A stretch of 64,000 nt of DNA from UBA10649 sp965278965 (GTDB lineage Bacteria; Actinomycetota; Actinomycetes; S36-B12): assembly GCA_965278965.1 (NCBI GenBank), contig OZ257127.1:2604001-2668000 (forward strand). The letters are read 5' to 3'. The position numbers were made by a program, and so were the translations under genes. How positions within the stretch are numbered: position 1 is the stretch's first letter; the number at the start of each line of letters is the position of its first letter. Shown here piece after piece: positions 32,027-40,243 of the stretch. Below the pieces are notes generated by a model. It made no database searches and was not told the DNA's origin. It worked only from the letters and a program-made list of their open reading frames with translations.

Positions 32027-32997
32027 CCCGCCCGTTCCGGTTCGCGATCCAGGGCTTCAGCTCTCCGACCCGCGCCGAGTGGACCGAGCTGGCGCGCAAG
32101 GTCGAGGGAAGCGGGTTCTCCACGCTGCATGTGGCCGACCACTACCTCGGCCCAGGCTCCAAGATCGAGGGCACCGGGCACCGGGTCCAGCAGCTCGCGC
32201 TCATCCCGGCGATGACGGCCGCGGCCATGGTCACCTCCACGCTGCGCATCGGCTCGCGCATGGCGTGCGTCTCGTACCACCACCCGACGATCCTGGCCAA
32301 GGAGATGGCGTCGATCGACGTCCTGTCGGAGGGCCGGCTCGAGGTCGGGCTCGGGGCGGGCTGGCTCGTCGCCGAGTACGAGGGGCTCGGCATCCCGTTC
32401 GAGCCGGTGGGCAAGCGCGTCCAGGCCCTGCGGGAGACCGCTGAGTTCTTCCGGATCGCGTTCGCCGCCGAGGGCGAGGTCGACTACCGCGGCGAGATCG
32501 TCCAGTCCTACGGCTACGTCCCCGTGCCGGCGACGATCCAGCGCCCGCACCCGCCGATCATGATCGGCGGCGGGGCGCCTCGCGTCCTGGGCATCGCGGG
32601 CGAGCTCGCGGACATCGTCTCCGTCAACTTCAACAACAGCGGCGGCGTGGTCGGGGCGGGCAGCATCGCGTCGTCGAGCGAGGACGAGACCCGCAAGAAG
32701 GTGCAGTGGGTCAAGGACGGCGCCGGCGACCGGTTCGACGACCTCGAGCTCGAGACGGCCGCGTACTTCATCGCCGTCGAGGGCCGCTCTCAGCTCACCG
32801 CGGAGGCCGTCATGGCCCGCACAGGGATGGATCTGCCTACGCTGCAACGGTTCCCGCACGCCGCCGTCGGCAGCGTCGAGGCGATCTGCGAGGAGCTCAT
32901 CCGTCGACGCGAGGAGTACGGGTTCTCCTACATCACCGTGGGCGACGCGCACCTCGACGCGTTCGTCCCAATCGTCGAGCGACTGGCAGGAACCTGA
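32023..32997 (+). CDS. LLM-class F420-dependent oxidoreductase
   Basis: 324 residues from an overlapping GTG. Phe-Ala-Ile-Gln-Gly-Phe start, Val-Ala-Asp-His-Tyr-Leu-Gly, Leu-Arg-Ile-Gly-Ser-Arg, Met-Ala-Ser-Ile-Asp-Val-Leu-Ser-Glu-Gly-Arg and Gly-Leu-Gly-Ala-Gly-Trp are standard for the TIGR03621-like F420 group. It belongs to a different branch from 23846. Probably reduces or oxidises a C=C or alcohol on the pathway intermediate. Confidence 0.88.
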   Translation: MTRPFRFAIQGFSSPTRAEWTELARKVEGSGFSTLHVADHYLGPGSKIEGTGHRVQQLALIPAMTAAAMVTSTLRIGSRMACVSYHHPTILAKEMASIDVLSEGRLEVGLGAGWLVAEYEGLGIPFEPVGKRVQALRETAEFFRIAFAAEGEVDYRGEIVQSYGYVPVPATIQRPHPPIMIGGGAPRVLGIAGELADIVSVNFNNSGGVVGAGSIASSSEDETRKKVQWVKDGAGDRFDDLELETAAYFIAVEGRSQLTAEAVMARTGMDLPTLQRFPHAAVGSVEAICEELIRRREEYGFSYITVGDAHLDAFVPIVERLAGT

Positions 32998-32998
32998 C

Positions 32999-33811
32999 AT
33001 GACGCGCCGCTACGCCCTCGCACACCTGTCCATGATCGGCGTCGCGCCGGCCCGGCTGGCTGCCGTCGCAGCCGAGACGGGGTACGACCTCACCGGCTTC
33101 CGGCTGACCCCGAGCCCGTCGACCGGCGTGGACCATCGGATCCTCGGCGACCCGCGCGCGCTGGCGGACCTGCGCCGAGCGGTCGACGATGCCGGCGTCG
33201 GCATCCTCGACGTCGAGGTCATCCGGATGAAGGGGCCGCAGGCCATCGAGGAGTGCCGCCCCCTGCTGGAAGCTGCGGCGGCGCTCGGCGCGCGCTACGC
33301 GATCGCGACGGTCGAGGACGACGACGCCGCCCGCCGGGTCGACACGCTGGGCGCGGTCGCCCGTCTGGCGGCCGAGCACGGGACCTCGATCGCCGTGGAG
33401 TTCATGCTGTTCAGCTCGGCACGCTCGCTCGGGGAGTGCATCGACGTCGTGACGGCCGCCGGTGAGGCCAACGTCGTCGTCCTCGCCGACGTCCTCCACC
33501 TGACGCGGTCCGGCGGGCAGCCGGACGACCTTCGCGACGTGCCCGCCGCTCTGCTCCCGTACGCCCAGATCTGCGGCGCCGACGGCGGCGGTCCCGCAAC
33601 CGACCCGGAGGCCGCGCGCGGCGAGGGCGTGCGCGGGCGGCTCCTCCCGGACGACGGCGACCTGCCCGTCCGGGCGTTCGTCGCCGCACTGCCCGCCGAC
33701 GCGATCTTGTCGGTCGAGGCCCCGCTCGCCGGCCAGGCGGACCCGGCCGATCCCGTGGCGCTCGCCGCCGCGATGCTCGCCTCAGCCCGCCGGGTCGCCG
33801 GCGATGCCTGA
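32999..33811 (+). CDS. Sugar-phosphate isomerase/epimerase-like TIM barrel
   Basis: 270 residues, ATG one base after the previous stop. AP-endonuclease-2/xylose-isomerase type TIM barrel: His-Leu-Ser at the first strand, Asp-Val-Glu-Val at strand 3, Ala-Val-Glu-Phe at strand 5, Val-Leu-Ala-Asp-Val-Leu-His-Leu at strand 6 and Ser-Val-Glu-Ala-Pro near the end, giving the usual Glu-Asp-His-Glu metal set. Such proteins act on sugars, keto acids or as hydrolases. Its place after a ThuA protein suggests carbohydrate-like chemistry, but the substrate is open. Confidence 0.8.
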   Translation: MTRRYALAHLSMIGVAPARLAAVAAETGYDLTGFRLTPSPSTGVDHRILGDPRALADLRRAVDDAGVGILDVEVIRMKGPQAIEECRPLLEAAAALGARYAIATVEDDDAARRVDTLGAVARLAAEHGTSIAVEFMLFSSARSLGECIDVVTAAGEANVVVLADVLHLTRSGGQPDDLRDVPAALLPYAQICGADGGGPATDPEAARGEGVRGRLLPDDGDLPVRAFVAALPADAILSVEAPLAGQADPADPVALAAAMLASARRVAGDA

Positions 33812-34589
33812 CGACGGGCTGAACACGGAGGCGTCGTCGTCGGCTCACGGCCGTGAGCGGGAGCTCGTGCTCGACGGACTGGTCAACGTTCGAGACCTGG
33901 GCGGACTGCGCACCGCCGACGGCCGTACGGTCCGGCCCCGCCAGATCATCCGGGCCGACAACCCCAAGTCGCTCACCGACGCCGGACGGGCAGCGCTCGT
34001 CGAGCTCGTCGCGCCCGAGGTCGTCGTCGACCTGCGGATCCCGCTCGAGCTCGAGCGCGAGGGCTACGACCTGGACGGCGTACCTGCTCGGATCGTGTCG
34101 CTGCCGATGATCCCGCAGTCCGGCGTGACCGACGAGCAGATCGCCGGCGGGCTGGCGGGCAGCCTCCCGGAGGACTACCGGCGTGAGGTCGAGGTCAACG
34201 CCGCCTCGATCGTCGGGGTGCTGAGGCTGGCCGCTGACCCGGCGAACCGACCTCTCGTCGTGCATTGCACCGCCGGCAAGGACCGCACGGGCATCGTCAT
34301 CGCGATCATCTTGTCGATCCTGGGTGTACCGGACGAGGAGATCGCCGACGACTACCACGTGACGTCGCGCAACATCGCGCCGATCGTGGAGCGGATCAGG
34401 AGTGCGCCCGTGTTCCGCGAGAACGGCCTGGCGTTCGCACCGGACTGGATCTTCGCCTCGGAGCCGGAGACGATGCGGGCGTTCTTGGACCAGCTGCGGC
34501 GGGACTACGGCAGCGCCGAGGGCTGGGCACTGGCCAAGGGCCTGGGCGCGGACGAGATCGAGGCACTGCGCGACGGCCTGCTGGCTTGA
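33804..34589 (+). CDS. Tyrosine-phosphatase-fold phosphatase (Y_phosphatase3 family)
   Basis: 261 residues; its ATG lies 8 bases inside the previous gene. Active-site loop His-Cys-Thr-Ala-Gly-Lys-Asp-Arg-Thr-Gly (154-163), C155 nucleophile and R161, with upstream Asn-Val-Arg-Asp-Leu-Gly-Gly and Asp-Leu-Arg general-acid region, as in the IphP/MptpB-like group. These hydrolyse phosphotyrosine, phosphoinositide or small phosphoesters. It is one of several unrelated phosphatases in a region rich in phosphotransferase-like proteins. Confidence 0.9.
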   Translation: MPDDGLNTEASSSAHGRERELVLDGLVNVRDLGGLRTADGRTVRPRQIIRADNPKSLTDAGRAALVELVAPEVVVDLRIPLELEREGYDLDGVPARIVSLPMIPQSGVTDEQIAGGLAGSLPEDYRREVEVNAASIVGVLRLAADPANRPLVVHCTAGKDRTGIVIAIILSILGVPDEEIADDYHVTSRNIAPIVERIRSAPVFRENGLAFAPDWIFASEPETMRAFLDQLRRDYGSAEGWALAKGLGADEIEALRDGLLA

Positions 34590-34671
34590 GGCCTCAGAGG
34601 TCGTAGCCGCGTTCGGCGTGTCTCGACAGCTACATGTCGGGGATGGCGGCCGGGGGATGCACGCGTAGTGG

Positions 34672-35628
34672 TCAGGACCCGTCGAGTGCCCGCGTGAATG
34701 CTGCGAGGCGGGCGCCCCAGATCTGCTGGCTGAGAGCGGCGGTGGGGGCGAACACCTCCGAGGCGTGGTACGCCCCTGGGTACACGTGCAGCTCGACCGG
34801 GACGCCGGCCTGCTCGAGCCGTTCCGCGAAGGCGACGTCCTCGTCGAGGAAGAGGTCCCGGTCGCCGACGTCGATGAACGTCGGCGGCAGGCCGGAGAGG
34901 TCCTCGCCCCGGGCCGGTGCTGCATACGCGTCGGCCGACTGTCCCCCGAGGTACCACTCCCAGGCCTCGATGTTGCCGTCCCGGTCCCAGATCCCGATGT
35001 CGACGATCTCCCGGCTAGACGCGGTCTCATTGCGGTCGTCGATCATGGGGTAGGGGGCCATGACGTAGCAGACGGCCGGACCGCCCTCGTCGCGCGCACG
35101 CAGCGCCGTGGACAAGGCCAGGCCGCCCCCTGCGCTTCCGCCGAACAGGGCGATCCGCGCGGTATCGACGCCGAGCTCGTCGGCGTGCTCGGCCATCCAG
35201 CGCAGCCCGGCGAAGCAGTCGTCGGGGCCGGCCGGGTACGGGTGCTCGGGGGCGAGTCGGTAGTCCACGGACACGACGACGGCGCGCAGCTGCTCGGACA
35301 GCAGCACGGCCGTCAGGTGGTCGGTGTCGAGGTTGCCCATCACCATGCCGCCACCGTGGATGAAGAGGATTCCCGGTCGGCTCGGCGCCGGGGCCGCCGG
35401 GCGGCAGATCCGCAGGTCGAGGTTTCCGCCGGCGCCGGCGATCGTGATGTCCTCCACCTCGACGTTGGGGTTGGGCGGGAGGTCAGCGGTCAGCTGGGCG
35501 AGCATCCCGTAGAGGGTCTCCCGTCGGGCAACGATGTCGGGGATGGCGTTGAACCCACCGGGCAGCGCCTCATACAGCGCGGCAAGGGGGACCAGCGACT
35601 CGCCGTCGATGCTGTCGTGCTGGGGCAT
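34672..35628 (-). CDS. Alpha/beta hydrolase, HSL-type esterase
   Basis: 318 residues, ATG with GGAGG upstream. Oxyanion motif His-Gly-Gly-Gly (91-94), nucleophile S165 in Gly-Gly-Ser-Ala-Gly-Gly, acid Asp in Val-Gly-Asp-Arg-Asp, His in Gly-Ala-Tyr-His: the hormone-sensitive-lipase family. Hydrolyses a carboxylic ester or lactone, perhaps releasing the acid used by the ligase. Convergent with the tyrosine phosphatase gene; 60 bases after the SDR at 35689 in the same direction. Confidence 0.93.
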   Translation of the reverse strand: MPQHDSIDGESLVPLAALYEALPGGFNAIPDIVARRETLYGMLAQLTADLPPNPNVEVEDITIAGAGGNLDLRICRPAAPAPSRPGILFIHGGGMVMGNLDTDHLTAVLLSEQLRAVVVSVDYRLAPEHPYPAGPDDCFAGLRWMAEHADELGVDTARIALFGGSAGGGLALSTALRARDEGGPAVCYVMAPYPMIDDRNETASSREIVDIGIWDRDGNIEAWEWYLGGQSADAYAAPARGEDLSGLPPTFIDVGDRDLFLDEDVAFAERLEQAGVPVELHVYPGAYHASEVFAPTAALSQQIWGARLAAFTRALDGS

Positions 35629-35688
35629 GCGCGCCTCCGAGGCTCAGATGTCCGCGAGTTTCACACGGGGATGCCGGTCGCGGACCGG

Positions 35689-36441
35689 TCAGGAGATCGT
35701 CTCCCCGCCGTCGACGATCAGCGTCTGCCCGGTGATGAACGAGGAGTCGTCGGAGAGGAAGAAGCAGATCGCCGCGGCGAGCTCGGCCGCCGTGCCCATC
35801 CGCTTCATGGGGATCGCGGCACCGAAGATCTCCTCGCCCTTCTCCAGGTCGCCGCCACGAGCGAGCATGAGCGGGGTCGTCATTCCGGTGATCGTCCGCC
35901 CGGGGGCGATGCTGTTGATCCGGACCTCGGGCAGCGCCTCCAGCGAGAACTGACGCGTGAGCCCGGTGATCCCGGCCTTGGCCGCCCCGTAGGGGACGTT
36001 GTTGTTGTTCGCCATGAATGCCGCCGTCGAGGCGATCGTGACGATGGCGCCCTTGCCCCGCGCCTTCATGATCGGGGTGACGTGCTTGCACACGTGGAAC
36101 GTGCCGCCGACGTGCACCTCGAGCATCCGCATGAAGCGTGCGGTGTCCCACTCGGCAAGGGGACCGAACTCCGCGTGCCCGGCCGCCGCGAGCGCGAGGT
36201 CGATCCCGCCCAGCCGCTCGACCGTCTCGCCGACCGCCGCGACCACCTGGGCCTCGTCAGCGACGTTCGCGCCCAGGCCGATGCAGCCGCCGCCGATCTC
36301 CGCCGCGGCCTCCTCAGCCTTACCGCGGTCAAGGTCGACCAGCGCGGCGCGGCCTCCCTCGGCGACGACGCGTTCGGCGGTTGCCCGGCCGATCCCGCTG
36401 GCACCGCCCGTGACGAAGAGGACCTGTTCGGCGAAGCGCAT
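35689..36441 (-). CDS. Short-chain dehydrogenase/reductase
   Basis: 250 residues. Thr-Gly-Gly-Ala-Ser-Gly-Ile-Gly cofactor motif (11-18), Asp36 for NAD. The Asn-Ala-Gly motif is Ala-Ala-Ala-Gly (85-88), an unusual replacement. Catalytic Tyr151-x3-Lys155. Between the esterase and a split-barrel flavin protein on the minus strand. Confidence 0.9.
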   Translation of the reverse strand: MRFAEQVLFVTGGASGIGRATAERVVAEGGRAALVDLDRGKAEEAAAEIGGGCIGLGANVADEAQVVAAVGETVERLGGIDLALAAAGHAEFGPLAEWDTARFMRMLEVHVGGTFHVCKHVTPIMKARGKGAIVTIASTAAFMANNNNVPYGAAKAGITGLTRQFSLEALPEVRINSIAPGRTITGMTTPLMLARGGDLEKGEEIFGAAIPMKRMGTAAELAAAICFFLSDDSSFITGQTLIVDGGETIS

Positions 36442-36471
36442 GCGATCTCCTGTCGGATGGGTGATGGGCGC

Positions 36472-36506
36472 GGGTGGATCGGATGGGCGGGGGTGGATCG
36501 GATGGG
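36472..36506. repeat. Two-copy direct repeat
   Basis: The 16-base unit GGGTGGATCGGATGGG occurs at 36472-36487 and 36491-36506 (period 19) in the 91-base gap between the SDR and the split-barrel gene. Purine-rich on this strand. Possibly a local slippage product; no known function. Confidence 0.6.
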
Positions 36507-36532
36507 TGTGGTGGTGGCTCGGTGGGCGCGGG

Positions 36533-37057
36533 TCAGGCGGAGCCGGAAGGGGAGTCCGCGGGCCGTGCGGCCTCCGAGACGGCCCACATCTTGGCGCTGT
36601 CGAAGCCGACTCTCTTGACCGGCACGAGCTCGAAGACGACCCGGCCGGGGGAGTCGAGCATGGCCAGGAACGCGGCGGCCTTCTCCGGCTGCCCGGGGCG
36701 CATGGCGTCGGCGAACTGCGGCAGGATCCGGGCGAGGGTCTCGGAGTCCGTGTGGACGATCGCCTCGCACTTGTAGGTCAGGCTCTGCCGCTCCACGATC
36801 GAGGATCCCTTCGAGGAGATCGCGATGCAGACGCGCGGATCCTCCCGGATCTGGCGCACGCGCGGGCGCTCCTCGCTCGCGGTCAGCCAGAAGCGTCCCT
36901 CGCGCTGGATGTAGTTGACGATGACGCCCATCGGCCAGCCGTCCTTGCTCAACCAGATCAGCGTGCACTCGATCTGGGCGTCGTAGAGCGCCTGCTCGGA
37001 CGACTCGTCGAGACTGTAGGACCGGACGTCCTCCCAGTTCTTGGCCTGCTCGGACAT
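36533..37057 (-). CDS. Pyridoxamine 5'-phosphate oxidase-like split-barrel protein
   Basis: 174 residues from the ATG six bases after GGAG; an ATG ten codons upstream is less supported. Split-barrel features: Thr-Leu-Ile-Trp-Leu-Ser-Lys-Asp-Gly-Trp-Pro, Phe-Trp-Leu-Thr-Ala-Ser, Asp-Pro-Arg-Val-Cys-Ile-Ala-Ile, and a C-terminal strand Val-Val-Phe-Glu-Leu-Val-Pro. The family binds FMN, F420 or heme; in actinobacteria many are F420-dependent reductases. It diverges from the SnoaL gene at 37209. Confidence 0.85.
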   Translation of the reverse strand: MSEQAKNWEDVRSYSLDESSEQALYDAQIECTLIWLSKDGWPMGVIVNYIQREGRFWLTASEERPRVRQIREDPRVCIAISSKGSSIVERQSLTYKCEAIVHTDSETLARILPQFADAMRPGQPEKAAAFLAMLDSPGRVVFELVPVKRVGFDSAKMWAVSEAARPADSPSGSA

Positions 37058-37208
37058 GCGTGCTCCAGGGGTGTGAGGGTGCGTCATGCGGACCGGGTGG
37101 GCGCGGGTGGAACCGTTGTGCGCCCGATTCTAGGAAATCCTTGCAATATCTGTAGGCAGAATCTAGTTTCTAGGCGACCGGCGGCGCGCCGGACGAAGGG
37201 ACGGCATC
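37058..37208. promoter_or_regulatory. Divergent promoter region before the swivel operon
   Basis: 151 bases with an AT-rich island at 37123-37175. GATTCT at 37126-37131 pairs with AGAATC downstream (about 37158-37163); TTCTAGG occurs at 37128-37134 and again at 37168-37174. These could be operator half-sites for the SnoaL/swivel operon and the divergent flavin-type gene. Confidence 0.45.
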
Positions 37209-37694
37209 GTGGTCTGGGACCTGCAGGCGATCAGCGACCGCATCGAGATCGAGGAGCTGCTCGTCCGCTACTCCCGGGCGCTCGACCACCGTGACTTCGA
37301 CGCCCTGCAGGGGCTGTTCACCGCGGACGCCGAGTTCGACGCCGGCAGCCTCGGGCACCCGACCGGCCCGGAGGCCATCCGGGCGATGATCGAGGGCACC
37401 CTCACCGGCCTCGACGCGACCCAGCACCTCGTCGGCAAGAGCCTCGTCGAGCTGGACGGTGACGAGGCGCGCGTGCACACCTACTTGATCTCCCAGCACA
37501 TCCGGGAGGCGACGCCCGGACCCGTGTCGCACTACTTCCTCGGCGGGGAGTACGCCGATCGCGTCGTCCGCACCCCCGAGGGCTGGCGGTTCGCCTCACG
37601 GCGGCTGGACCGTATGTGGAAGCAAGGTGACCGCAATGTCATCGCCGGCCGGGCGGCCGTAGATTCACCCCCGTCATCGACCCCGCTCACCTGA
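37209..37694 (+). CDS. SnoaL-like (NTF2 fold) protein
   Basis: 161 residues, GTG with GAAGGGA upstream. N-terminal Glu-Leu-Leu-Val-Arg-Tyr-Ser-Arg-Ala-Leu-Asp-His-Arg-Asp-Phe-Asp and a mid-sequence Ala-Thr-Gln-His-Leu-Val segment are SnoaL_4 features. It precedes swivel protein C by 31 bases and is probably co-transcribed; it may modify the same substrate. Confidence 0.82.
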   Translation: MVWDLQAISDRIEIEELLVRYSRALDHRDFDALQGLFTADAEFDAGSLGHPTGPEAIRAMIEGTLTGLDATQHLVGKSLVELDGDEARVHTYLISQHIREATPGPVSHYFLGGEYADRVVRTPEGWRFASRRLDRMWKQGDRNVIAGRAAVDSPPSSTPLT

Positions 37695-37725
37695 GCCACC
37701 GACCTGACCGCCTCCGAGGAGCACC

Positions 37726-39465
37726 GTGGACACCTGGATCGCCGATACCGAGCCGAGCGAGCGGTTCCCGATCTACACGCGCGGCAACGCCGACGAGGTC
37801 GGACCCGAGCCCTTCACGCCGCTGAACTGGACGCTCACCTGGGAGCAGGGCGTCGTGCCCGGCACCGCTGACGCATGGATCGCGCTCGGCACGTTCACCC
37901 CGGACGAGTTCTTGTGGACCCAGCCCGAGACGTACGGGTCCTGGGGCGGCTACTTCTTCAACCAGGTGTCGGTCGGCCGTGTCTTCGGCTACCGGATGCC
38001 CGGCGCCAGCCCCGACGCGATCGACATCTCGTTCTTCGGGCAGAACCCGGTCGTCCCGCCCTACGTCGCCGATCCGCGCGACGACAGCGAGGAGGCCTCG
38101 GCGAAGCTCGCGGAGTCGATGGGCGCGATCCTCGGCGGTTCGCACGCCGCGCTGACGGCCGCGTACCTCGCCGGCTGCGCGGAGCGCCGGGCCTCGCGAC
38201 CGGACCTCGCCAGCGTCTCCGACGCCGAGCTCGTCGAGTACGGCCGCACGTCGGCGCGGTGGCAGCGGTACGGCTGGGACAACTACGCGCAGGTCGTCAT
38301 CGGCGCGGCGGTCGGCCCCTCGATCGTGCAGGGCATCGCGGACGCGGTGGGCAAGCCCGAGCTGGCGATCCGCATCTTCGCGGCCCTCGGCGACGTGGCC
38401 TCCGCCGGGCTGCCCGAGCGGGTCTGGGACCTGTCGCGGCTGGTGCGGAACTCGCCGGAGCTGACGGCGGCGTTCGACGAGGGCGTCGACGGCTTGGGCG
38501 CACGGCTCGTCGTCGAGCCGGCAGCAGCGGAGTTCAACGCGGCGTTCATCGACCTGCTCGAGGAGTTCGGCCACCGCGGCGTCAACGAGTGGGAGATCAG
38601 CGCCGAGACGTGGCTCATCGAGCCGACGCTCGCGTACCAGATGATCGACCGCGTCCGCCGTCAGGACGACGACTCGGCGCCGTCGCTGCGCGCGGCCGAG
38701 TCCGCCGTCGTCCGTGAGGCGGCGGTCGCCGAGCTGACTGCGGCGGTCGCCGGTGACGAGTCGTCCGCGGGGATGCTCGCGGCGGGCATCGCGGCGGGCC
38801 AGACGGCCTACCGCGCCCGCGAGGCAGGCAAGAACGCGACCGTCATGCTCATGCAGGAGCCCAAACTCGCGTTCCGCGAGCTAGGGCGTCGCATGCACCA
38901 GCGCGGGGTGGTCACTGACCCGATGCACGTCTTCCAGCTGCTCGAGCGCGAGCTCGACGCCTTCCTGGCGGACCCGGCATCGTTCACCGACCTGCTCGCC
39001 GAGCGCCACGAGCAGTGGCTCGAGCTTGCCGAGCTGGAGCCGCCCTACGTCGTGCAGCACGGCGTCCCGATCCCGCCGATCAGCACGTGGCCCAAGCGCC
39101 GGCGCGGAGCCGGCGACACGGCGGGGGCGGCCGCAGGTACCGAGCTGACCGGGATCCCCGGGTCCCCCGGCACGGTCACGGCGCGCACCCGCGTCGTCCT
39201 GGACCTCGCGGCCGCGGACTCGCTGGAGCCCGGGGAGATCCTCGTATGCACGACGACGGACCCGTCCTGGGTGCCGCTGTTCATGATCTCCAGCGCGGTC
39301 GTGTGCGAGATCGGGGCGCAGGCCAGCCACGCCGTCATCGTCAGCCGTGAGCTCGGCGTGCCCTGTGTGGTGTCGCTGCGGGACGCGAGCAGCCTGCTGC
39401 CGACGGGAACCCTCGTCGAGCTCGACGGCTCCACCGGCACGGTGCGCGTCGTCGAGAGCGCGTGA
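37726..39465 (+). CDS. PEP-utilising-enzyme swivel protein without ATP-grasp domain (paralog C)
   Basis: 579 residues, GTG after GAGGAG. Same plan as 1361 and 42504: Pro-Ile-Tyr-Thr-Arg...Thr-Pro-Leu opening (about 15-35), His-Arg-Gly-Val-Asn-Glu-Trp-Glu mid-motif, Arg-Glu-Ala-Gly-Lys segment, a charged linker near 450-470 and a swivel domain with H535 in Ala-Ser-His-Ala-Val. It is the most divergent of the three (Glu-Gln-Gly instead of Ile-Pro-x near residue 43), so it may take a different substrate. Followed by a histidine phosphatase 55 bases on, an arrangement that suggests paired phosphorylation and dephosphorylation (inference). Confidence 0.8.
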   Translation: MDTWIADTEPSERFPIYTRGNADEVGPEPFTPLNWTLTWEQGVVPGTADAWIALGTFTPDEFLWTQPETYGSWGGYFFNQVSVGRVFGYRMPGASPDAIDISFFGQNPVVPPYVADPRDDSEEASAKLAESMGAILGGSHAALTAAYLAGCAERRASRPDLASVSDAELVEYGRTSARWQRYGWDNYAQVVIGAAVGPSIVQGIADAVGKPELAIRIFAALGDVASAGLPERVWDLSRLVRNSPELTAAFDEGVDGLGARLVVEPAAAEFNAAFIDLLEEFGHRGVNEWEISAETWLIEPTLAYQMIDRVRRQDDDSAPSLRAAESAVVREAAVAELTAAVAGDESSAGMLAAGIAAGQTAYRAREAGKNATVMLMQEPKLAFRELGRRMHQRGVVTDPMHVFQLLERELDAFLADPASFTDLLAERHEQWLELAELEPPYVVQHGVPIPPISTWPKRRRGAGDTAGAAAGTELTGIPGSPGTVTARTRVVLDLAAADSLEPGEILVCTTTDPSWVPLFMISSAVVCEIGAQASHAVIVSRELGVPCVVSLRDASSLLPTGTLVELDGSTGTVRVVESA

Positions 39466-39520
39466 GCACGCGAGGAGTGAGGCGCCAGCCGGGCCCCGGA
39501 GCGGGCGAACAGGCGAGCGC

Positions 39521-40243
39521 GTGAAGCCCGCCCCGCCGCCCGCGTCCCCGGAGCCGCCGTTCTCCGTCCGGGAGCCGTTCCTGCTGCTGGACAAGGGCGT
39601 GACCCGGCTGACCCTGGTCCGCCATGCCCAGCAGGACTACCCGACCGGTGGCCACGCGGATCACTTCGACCACTCGCTGTGGGAGGACCCGCCGTTGTCC
39701 GGGCTCGGCCGGACGCAGGCGATGGCGCTGGCCGCGGTCCTCGGCGAGGAGGACGTCGACGTCGTGGCGTGCAGCACGATGGCGCGGGCGATCGAGACGG
39801 CCGGCATCGTGGCGTCCCCTCACGGGCTCACGCCGGTCATCCGACCGGAGCTCGTCGAGATCAGGTCGTACAGCGAGCTCGAGGTCGGCGTCGACCCGCG
39901 CACGATGATCGCCGCCGACGAGTGGGAGGAACGGCAGCGGGCCTTCCACCGCGAGGTCATGTGGGACCACATGCCGTTCGGCGAGGGATCCGCGCCCTTC
40001 CGCAAGCGAGCGGTCGACTCCATCGAGCGGCTGCTCTCCGAGCACGTCGCTGAGCACGTCGTCCTGGTCAGCCACGGCGGGGTCATCAACGCCTACGTCG
40101 GGGAGATCCTCGGGATCCGCGAGGACATGTTCTTCCTGCCGAACCACTGCTCCATCACGTCGGTGTGGGCCAAGGGCGATCGTCGGCGGGTGCACTCACT
40201 CAACGAGCGCCGGCACCTGCACACCGGGATCCTGACGAACTAG
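39521..40243 (+). CDS. Histidine phosphatase (phosphoglycerate-mutase-like)
   Basis: 240 residues from a GTG; longer in-frame upstream starts overlap the swivel gene. Catalytic Arg34-His35 in Leu-Val-Arg-His-Ala-Gln, the partner His in Val-Ser-His-Gly-Gly-Val-Ile, and Arg/Glu residues between them: a complete branch-1 histidine phosphatase. Hydrolyses a phosphomonoester. Its position behind swivel protein C suggests it removes a phosphate placed by that protein or a relative. It ends on the same CTAG as the LuxR gene on the other strand. Confidence 0.88.
   Translation: MKPAPPPASPEPPFSVREPFLLLDKGVTRLTLVRHAQQDYPTGGHADHFDHSLWEDPPLSGLGRTQAMALAAVLGEEDVDVVACSTMARAIETAGIVASPHGLTPVIRPELVEIRSYSELEVGVDPRTMIAADEWEERQRAFHREVMWDHMPFGEGSAPFRKRAVDSIERLLSEHVAEHVVLVSHGGVINAYVGEILGIREDMFFLPNHCSITSVWAKGDRRRVHSLNERRHLHTGILTN

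Noticed and set aside
36472..36506. CRISPR-like repeat
   Set aside because: Only two copies of 16 bases with a 3-base gap; too short and too few, no cas genes.
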